The position numbers and the translations under genes are program-made. Positions 57,509 to 64,000 of a DNA stretch of 64,000 bases are shown one piece after another. Below the pieces are notes generated by a model, which had not been told where the DNA came from, ran no database searches, and saw only the letters and a list, made by a program, of their open reading frames with translations. The stretch's first letter is position 1, and each line of letters opens with the position of its first letter. This DNA comes from Adiantum capillus-veneris (Eukaryota; Streptophyta; Polypodiopsida; Polypodiales; Pteridaceae): assembly GCA_014529385.2 (NCBI GenBank), contig CM043942.1, positions 32,112,469 to 32,176,468 on the forward strand. The letters run 5' to 3'.

Positions 57509-58111
57509 GTAAATAATCACAATTATTTACTTTTGTGCTTGTTTGGCTTGAAAATGATCCCTTCACTTCACCCATCACTTGTACACATCTATTACATACC
57601 ACATTTCAAGTATGAGCCAAAAAATGATCAAGAAATACTTAGAAATTGTCAAAAAAACGCACCAAAGTCTTTCCAATCCAATTTTTGAGTTATCTGTCAC
57701 ATGTTTTAATCCAAAACACCCCATATCTCATACACAGAGTCTACATCATGCCTAGAAACAAGTTGCAACAAAAAATATACATTTTGATAAAAAAAGTTAA
57801 TAATCACGATTATTTACTTTCTTGCCAAAATGGGTGAAATATGCAACTTTGACCTTATGGGACCAAAGAACATAATGTCTCAAATCCACTAATCAAGTTT
57901 GAGCAAGTTTGGATCTCAAAAAATCAAAATCTCTTTATATCTACTGTTTCAGAGTCTGAAATCCTAAATCTGGCACCATTTCCACCCAATGCACTCAAAT
58001 GAGCCCACACATTACTCAGAGAACCTAAATGCCATATGTTTCAAGCCTATGATGTCAAAAATGCAAAAAGTTGGAAAAAATCCCCAGCTGTAAATAATTG
58101 CGATTATTTAT
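57509..58111 (+). repeat. Second palindrome array, about 290 bp period
   Basis: Three copies of the GTAAATAATCN-type palindrome start at 57509, 57796 and 58090 (steps 287 and 294). They match element C's leader array in motif and period. The spacers are more diverged. Confidence 0.82.
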
Positions 58112-58295
58112 TTTTGTGGCAATTTTTCCTGGACTGTATGATTTTGATCTCTACATGTTTTTATGCATCTATGCATGCTTCAAATTGATTTGAAGCAAAA
58201 TAGACATCATTTGTTAGCAATTCAGGATCAGGGCATTTCAGAGCGCCATCCACAGAAATTTCTAACTTGGACACTATATTCACTTAACAGGAGCA

Positions 58296-59015
58296 ATGCA
58301 AGCTTTTGAGAAGGCAAAGAAAAGGGTGTCCCATAAAGAAAAGCTGCAAGAGTTGCCAGCCTACCAATTAGATCCAAGTTTAGTGAAGACGGCCAAGGCA
58401 GCTTATTTGTCTAAGGAACAACTTGAAAAAAACAATACAACTGTTTTCACAGGCAGATTCAAGAGCAAATAAGGACACCAAGTAGAACTTCAAATGCTAC
58501 CAAAGGAGGTATATGATGTAGTTGCAAAGCCAGAAACCAAAGAAGTCAACAGAAGGCTAGGATTAAGAGACTTCTATGACCAGGAACCATGCGGCGTGGA
58601 TTTCCAGAAGTCATATGAATTACTGTCCACAATCAAAGAAGATGGGTCAACCCAAATCACTGACCAACAAGGGCAAAAAGTAGAAGTGGTAATCACTAAA
58701 GAGATAGTGGTTGAGGCATTAAAGCTGCCAACTGAAGGTATGACGATGCGGGCCAGAGACAGAAAGACACTAGGTACTTTTACCAAAGATACTGCAGCTG
58801 CCACATTTTTCGATCTCATTCAAAGGCAATTGAAAGAACTAGATCTCCTCTACCATCAACACTTCCACTTAGTATCAAAGAGACCACCACGGTACACAAC
58901 CCCAAACCATGCGGTTGCAACCACCTTCACTCGAGTATTGAAGTTGACAACTAGGCATGCAACTGATCATGCACAGTATGTGCTTACAACACTAAAAGGC
59001 ACAACTTCAATATAG
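58296..59015 (+). pseudogene. Unrecognised 239-codon ORF after the palindrome array, one internal stop
   Basis: One frame runs from the ATG at 58296 to the TAG at 59013-59015, with a single TAA at about 58470 (fits CAA to TAA). The first part is lysine-rich (MQAFEKAKKRVSHKEKLQ). The second contains EVNRRLGLRDFYDQEPCG and DGSTQITDQQGQKVEVVITKE, suggesting a small folded domain, then a histidine-rich region. I do not recognise the family. Its position, behind the same repeats that precede C's gag, suggests an extra or gag-like ORF of a related retroelement. Confidence 0.5.
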
Positions 59016-59120
59016 TTTTAAATATTTTTTCTTTGACTTGTCCTCAAGTAATAAGGTTAATATATATTTTTTAAGTTCTTTAAGAAGATTATATACTTTA
59101 TACATGGGATTATTATGCAG

Positions 59121-59748
59121 ATTAGTACAGCTGCTTGCTAATAAGTGTGGAAAAGAATCTTCCAAGAAGTCAAAGAAGAAAACAAAGGTAGTATTAAAAG
59201 TTAACATATATGTGTAATAAATAGTCCAAATTTGACAATAATAAGCTCGTCTTGCTGAAATTTTTAGGATGAAAAATGCATTGCAAGTGACATATCCAAT
59301 GTGTATGTCCCATATTTTGATAAAGTAATTCTCTTCTTTTTAGTATTCATTTGTTTTGTTATCATGTATATAGAATGTGTTTTCATAAAACCCTTTGTTT
59401 ATGGTAGCAAGTTATTTGTTTATGTAGGTTGTATCTTTAAATGTGTATGAGGAGGAGACTATTCGCCTTAAATACTTTGATCTACAGACAATTGAAGACA
59501 TGTGTCTAGTTTTAAAAGCTAGCTACTACAAGATTAAAAGAGAGGAGAGCTCTTATTTTGAGCAAAAGAGAGGTTTGAGTTTAAAGGAAATGAGAGTGAA
59601 TTTGGTCAGGTGTTTGGTTGACAGCGACAGGGTTCTCATTGAAATGCAACTTGATCACAAGTTAACTTTTGATGATGTGAAAGTTTTTTTATGTAAGGGA
59701 TCAATTGAAAAAGCAGACCATGTTGATCTTTATATTTCATGTTATTAG
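59121..59748 (+). CDS. Three-exon gene fragment, function unknown
   Basis: Exons 59121-59187, 59268-59324 and 59428-59748 are separated by 80 and 103 bp AT-rich introns with GT...AG ends (acceptors ATGCAG, TTTTTAG, TATGTAG; donors AAG|GTAGTA, AAA|GTAATT). All joints are in phase 0 and the frame stays open for about 147 codons to the TAG at 59746-59748. Exon 1 ends in a lysine-rich stretch; exon 3 is 106 codons (NVYEEETIRLKYFDLQTIED to DHVDLYISCY). The upstream exons are missing, as the retroelement ORF ends 105 bp before. I do not recognise the protein. It may be the 3' end of a host gene or a captured fragment. Confidence 0.5.
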
Positions 59749-60337
59749 TTGTTTGCTTATTGATTGAACAATTTATTGTTTTAGAACCCAATTGATGTAT
59801 TATCTCTTTTGAGATGATGATGTTTTTTTCAAAAAAAGAAATAAAAGTTCAATGTTTGAATGGAGTTACTTTACATCATGAGGTTTGATAAGAGTTTCAA
59901 AGAGAAATCTATTTGATTATGAGTAGTTTTATTGTTACTTTGGATTGTTTGATGTGATACTAATGTTTAAAAAGACTTGATGTTCTTTTCATCAAAGTTC
60001 TTAGTGTATTGATTAGTGTAATGTGTATTGTAATGGAGGATCCAAAAATGATGCTATATAGATTAATATTGCTATACAGATTAATCATTCTATTTACTTA
60101 TGTAAAAATTAAGTTTGAACGTTCATTTAATTTTCTATATGTAGAATTTTGTAAGATGTCCCTCCAATTTCCTATGTAGCAATTTTGTATGGATGTCTAT
60201 CTAATTTTCTATATGTAAAAGTTCTATTGAAAGCCTCATCTAATTTTCTAGGTACACTGCCTAGGAAATGTTCCATTTTTCTACATTGCACTTTTTCTAG
60301 TTATATGTGTATCAATCTAGGAAAGTATTTAGGATAT

Positions 60338-60394
<57 letters not shown>

Positions 60395-60728
60395 AAAGGT
60401 TTCAAAAGTCCTTGTGACTAATATAAAACAGAAAAAACAATTCATTGTCGAGAATATTTTTTATATACAAAAGTGTGTGATTGGTTGAAAGTCGCTAATT
60501 ACATAAACAGTATAAATAGATCAACATATTTTTTGTATTTATTGGGCCTAAATTATACACCCTTCTTGGCATGCATTACTACCACACACAAATATCATTC
60601 TACATATCTTCTATCATCATCGTACCATAGCTTTTACTATGACGAGGGAGACTCCCGCTGCCTCTATCTGTGCAACTATCTATGACAGTAAGGAAAGAGA
60701 GCTTACTCAACAATAAGCAAAAAGATCA
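59749..60728. other. AT-rich 3' flank with repeated word and (TA)n tract
   Basis: It follows the gene fragment. Between 60130 and 60255 the phrase TCTAATTTTCTA(T/G) recurs about four times at roughly 40-50 bp spacing. A (TA)n tract lies at 60343-60392. No coding region was recognised. Confidence 0.5.
60343..60392. repeat. (TA)n microsatellite
   Basis: About 50 bp of uninterrupted TA. Confidence 0.95.
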
Positions 60729-61470
60729 TCAAGAACATTTCGTGTTTCTATAAATAAATGCATGTAATACACATGTCGAACAATGCATTTTCAAACATAA
60801 TGTTTTTGTCAAAGAGTCCATGGTAACAATCTCATCATAAATTATTATATGCCTATCAACTTTGTACATAATTCCACCTGCCTTCAAGATGTAAATATAT
60901 ATGATTGCATCTAGAGAGAGATCATGGCATGTCCCTTCACCTAATTTATGAACAACCCATGGCCTCTTCACACTACCCATGTTGGTGTGACATACCCTAC
61001 AATAAATGCATTCTTGGGGACAACATAAAAAATAAGCTATGGAAGTGTAGTGTTCTTTGTTCGGTGTGATGTCATGTTTTTCTCTCATTCTGAAAGTGTG
61101 TTTGGATTTTGTCTAGTGCATTGACTGAGTACATACATAGAGCACCTGACACAAAAATGAATGCATCCAGGGGGTTGTGCTTTCATTGCACATTTGGCAC
61201 ACAAATGGGCCACATAATTTCCTCAGCATTTCTAAATGCCATGATTATTTTCCAAGAGCATCAGATTATCCATCTAATTATTATTGTGTTTACTCATATC
61301 AACTTCTTACATAATGCCAGGTCTCTTCATTATGCATGCACAAGTGATAGCTTCTAGAGAGAAAACCTCACTTTGCCTCCCTCTAAATAGCCTAGAGCTT
61401 CCTCACCCTTCTTGTGTTGGGCATATTGTGTGATAGGGCATCCCAAGAGACAACATATTAAAGAGGATAG
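60729..61470 (-). pseudogene. Probable decayed continuation of the PPR remnant
   Basis: The minus strand has phrases such as YAQHKKGEEALGYLE near 61400, resembling the PPR phrase YAQHG..EEAL, but frames change often and stops are common. I include it because it directly continues the clearer PPR part. Confidence 0.35.
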
Positions 61471-61812
61471 TCATCCAAAGATTGTTGTACACTTATTTGT
61501 CAATACACCAAACATGGTGTACATATTGAATAAAGCATGGCCAAGTTGAGGCCAGGTCCAACATCTTTTTCCAAGAGCTCCTTGTAAAAATTTCATCATG
61601 AATTTTTTTACCCATGTCAACTTCTTACATAATGTGCAAGATGCAAACATAGTTGATTCATTTGGAGAGAGACCCTCACTTTGCATCCCTTCTAAAAATA
61701 ACCCAAAAGCTTCTTCACTCTTCCCAATGTTGGGTGTGCCTTGCAATAAGTGGAGGGCAGTTAGAGTTGACATTTTGGACCATGTTTGGCCCTCTTCCTT
61801 TGTCCTCATCTA
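61471..61812 (-). pseudogene. PPR (pentatricopeptide repeat) protein fragment
   Basis: The 112-codon frame holds two PPR-like units: SEEAFGLFLEGMQSEGLSPN followed by ESTMFASCTLCKKL, then GALGKRCWTWPQLGHALFNMYTMFG. This matches the L/S-type plant PPR phrasing (EEA..LF..M..EG..PN..T, GHAL.NMY...G). Such proteins bind organelle RNA. The fragment is short, has no start or targeting peptide and continues only in broken frames, so it is a pseudogene. Confidence 0.65.
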
Positions 61813-61914
61813 GGGAATATAAGTACTACTTGTCGAGATCACACATAATAAAGGTGATTGCATTTGTGAAAAAAAACTCTTGTAGCGGACAAGCTCTATA
61901 ACTTCCTTACAAGC

Positions 61915-62150
61915 TCTCGCAAGGCATATCCCCCTATGAGTACAACTCATTGAATTTTTCTTGCATGAGCAGCTTCTTGTCTTTAAGGTGGGCTATCTCT
62001 ACTGCCAACTCATATGTTACAGGGAATCTTCCCTTCACCTTCTCCTTAAGCGGCGACCATAGGCTAGCAATAAAATAATTTTTTTTGAGAAAATTAGGTG
62101 CTCCTACACCTTCCTCTAGTGATGCAACCCATCGCTCCCATAAATCCTCA
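61915..62150 (-). pseudogene. Element D-type gag fragment
   Basis: LWERWVASLEEGVGAPNFLKK...WSPLKEKVKGRFPVTYELAVEIAHLKDKKLL aligns with the gag at 20800-20958 plus 22273-22300, without the 1.3 kb insertion. It thus shows the empty insertion site. It is fused in frame to an RT fragment on its upstream side. Confidence 0.75.
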
Positions 62151-62530
62151 ATAACCAGTCTAATTTGGTTGTACCCACGCACACTATACTCGTCCAAAAA
62201 GCTATACAACTCATGTCTCGCTACACCTGATCCAGCATGGTGTGTGTAAAAGATAGGGGGAATGGAGCCTTTATGGTATGTTCATTCAGTTTCTTGAAGT
62301 CCACACAAATCCTCAGTTTCCCATTCTTTTTCAGGATCACCACAATAGGAAAAAGCTAGTCACTACTCTCCATCTTTGCAATAAATACAGCCTTTGGAAA
62401 CAATATATTTATATCTTCTTTCGTTTTTTGGCATAGTTAGGATACATTCTATACCTCTGCATCCTTACTTGCTTGGCATCCTTCTTGAATAGAATCTTGT
62501 GTTAGCAAACCCTTGGACCAATGTCTTTCA
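62151..62530 (-). pseudogene. Gypsy RT fragment, fused ahead of gag
   Basis: Broken frames read VRMQRYRMYPNYAKK near 62450, then KKNGKLRICVDFKKLN-like sequence near 62310, then YSFLDEYSVRGYNQIRLVIED at 62145-62209, the RT palm up to just before the PFGL box. The frame then passes directly into gag sequence. In a normal element gag precedes RT, so this is a rearranged copy. Confidence 0.7.
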
Positions 62531-64000
62531 ATTAAGTGTGATCGCAAGAGAACACATCCTTATACTCCTAGAATATTACATGTCAAGATTGCTCTTTTGA
62601 AATGATCTAGCAATTTTTTGTTCACTTGTACTATCGTTTCCTCATCAATCTAAACAATATGAAAATTTGCAAGCATTTATCGTGGATCTTTACCGCGATT
62701 TTTGTAGAGAGAGAGTCCAAAACTGCTTGACCAAAGAAGAGAGAGGAGGGTAGAGGGAGTATTTTTTTAACTTCTAATATTATCGCTAATATTACAGGGG
62801 TTATTATCACAAGCATTACCAGGGATCTTGCCGCAAATATTGCCGAGGATATTACCGCAGGCGGAGCTTTGGCGCTATGATAGTCAAATTTGAGTTTCCC
62901 TCTATCTAAATAGTTTTGTTAATGATCTAATTTTTAAAAACATGATTTACCTCTCTTTAAAAATGAAAAGAAAAACAATATCAAAATTTGAAATGATGGC
63001 TATGTGAATAGATATGAAACTACAAAGAAAAAGCTCCATGCTAGAAGCACCGCCAAAGATAAGAAGTTCAACATGGCCAACATCCTTTGCCGAAGCTTTC
63101 AGATACCCCACAAGCGTAACCCCACAAAACATCCATCGTGTTTTGAAATGACCATCACAAATTGAGGCTGCCGTCTAACACTATTGTAGTTAAAAAACAG
63201 ACAATCATGTTTTACAAATAGAACCCCTCATCTTCTATGTACACCCTCCAAGCTTGGTGATCGCATGCTTTTGTGATGGACCATAAATACCTCCATTCAA
63301 CAAAGCATCATGGCCTTGAGAGTAAAATATCTAATGTTTGATCAAGTACCTCTTTGGAGCCCACCTTTTTCATTTTTCATAATGATAGAGTGAAGTGTGC
63401 CCACATTTTACCAGATGGTAGTACCTATGTTAGTTTTTTCAAGCTCTATCTGCCCTTCAAGCAGGAGCTCTCCATTTCTATCAATGGACTTGTAAGCCTT
63501 TGCCAGTTGGGCTCAACATTGACCACCTTATGACATATTATCTTTGCAAGCTCTCTAACTTTGCCTTTGCACACCCTCAAGACTTGCTTCTATGAAGAGG
63601 TGTTGAGCAAGGAGCACAATAAAGAAGCTCCCCTTCAAAGCAGTTTTTAGTATTTCCTTTTTTAGTATTTCTTTCTATTCTCTTAAAAAACAAATAATTT
63701 GTTTTTCCCCTAACTAATTATACAAAAAATGATAGGTATTTCATTATTAAATTAATCACACCCACTTTATTAACATAAATATTAGCGTGCTTGTCAAAAT
63801 TAAAAACATAGATAGAGGGGAGAGACAAAATGAATGGATGACATGAGAAACCCGTTTCATAGAATAAAATATAAAAAATCTTTATAAATCATCCTCCAAG
63901 AGATCTCTACAAGTACCTTGATCTAAATCTAAACACATGGCTCCAATATCAATAAAAATGGAAATTGATGTTTTTTTTGTGGATGTGTTGGCCATGGCTT
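62531..64000. other. Unassigned right end of the window
   Basis: It contains an imperfect ATATTACCGC(A/G)-type repeated phrase at about 62770-62870 and otherwise AT-rich DNA. Open frames at 62631-62816 and 62947-63132 (minus strand) resemble nothing I know. Confidence 0.4.

Noticed and set aside
45536-58111. Regularly spaced palindromes as a CRISPR-like array
   Set aside because: Period about 290 bp, diverged spacers that are themselves repeats, plant nuclear context; nothing like CRISPR.
58296-59015. Unknown ORF as an env-like gene of an Athila element
   Set aside because: No signal peptide or transmembrane segment seen, and membership in element C is unproven.
62786-62794. TAATATTAC, the geminivirus origin nonanucleotide
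   Set aside because: No flanking stem-loop, no Rep-like coding sequence; a 9-base AT-rich word is expected by chance here.

Overview
The window is nuclear DNA of a land plant. It is packed with LTR retrotransposons whose primer-binding sites match plant tRNA-Asp and tRNA-iMet. It also carries Ty3/gypsy, chromovirus and Ty1/copia fragments, CACTA-like DNA elements, a PPR gene remnant and many (CT)n, (GT)n and (TA)n microsatellites. I cannot tell whether it is an angiosperm, gymnosperm or fern. No rRNA, tRNA, CRISPR or organelle block was seen.

Layout. (1) 1-11234, minus strand: element A, an Athila-like Ty3/gypsy element cut by the left window edge. It has an LTR, a tRNA-Asp PBS, gag, protease, RT, RNase H and integrase. 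Unusually, a second retropepsin-like domain and a W-V-P-K-rich tail follow the integrase. It is broken by stops and frameshifts. (2) 11.4-24.8 kb: a graveyard with a chromovirus RNase H/integrase/chromodomain remnant, a gypsy integrase split by about 2.2 kb, a gag pseudogene interrupted by a 1.3 kb inverted-repeat element, and that gag element's LTR. (3) 24836-33644, plus strand: element B, a complete, young, non-autonomous relative of A. It has near-identical LTRs, a perfect 5-bp target-site duplication and one intact 1726-codon ORF holding gag, protease and the WVPK tail, but no RT, RNase H, integrase or second protease. (4) 33.7-40.6 kb: copia gag (minus strand) with PBS and LTR edge, AT-rich tandem repeats, a truncated LTR pair and a chromodomain/LTR junction. 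(5) 44.8-56.1 kb, plus strand: element C, a second degenerate Athila-like family. Its leader has a 22-bp palindrome repeated about every 290 bp. It has two consecutive integrase zinc-binding (HHCC) modules and again a retropepsin-like domain plus WVPK tail after the integrase. A 1.8 kb long-TIR, hairpin-rich CACTA-like element splits it. (6) 56-59 kb: a second palindrome array followed by an unrecognised ORF. (7) 59-64 kb: a spliced gene-like fragment, a PPR remnant and a rearranged RT/gag chimera.

The most unusual system is the A/B/C lineage. Two distinct families carry a second aspartic-protease-like domain and a WVPK tail 3' of the integrase. A derived internal-deletion element keeps gag, the first protease and the tail, but must borrow RT and integrase, most simply from an intact relative of A.
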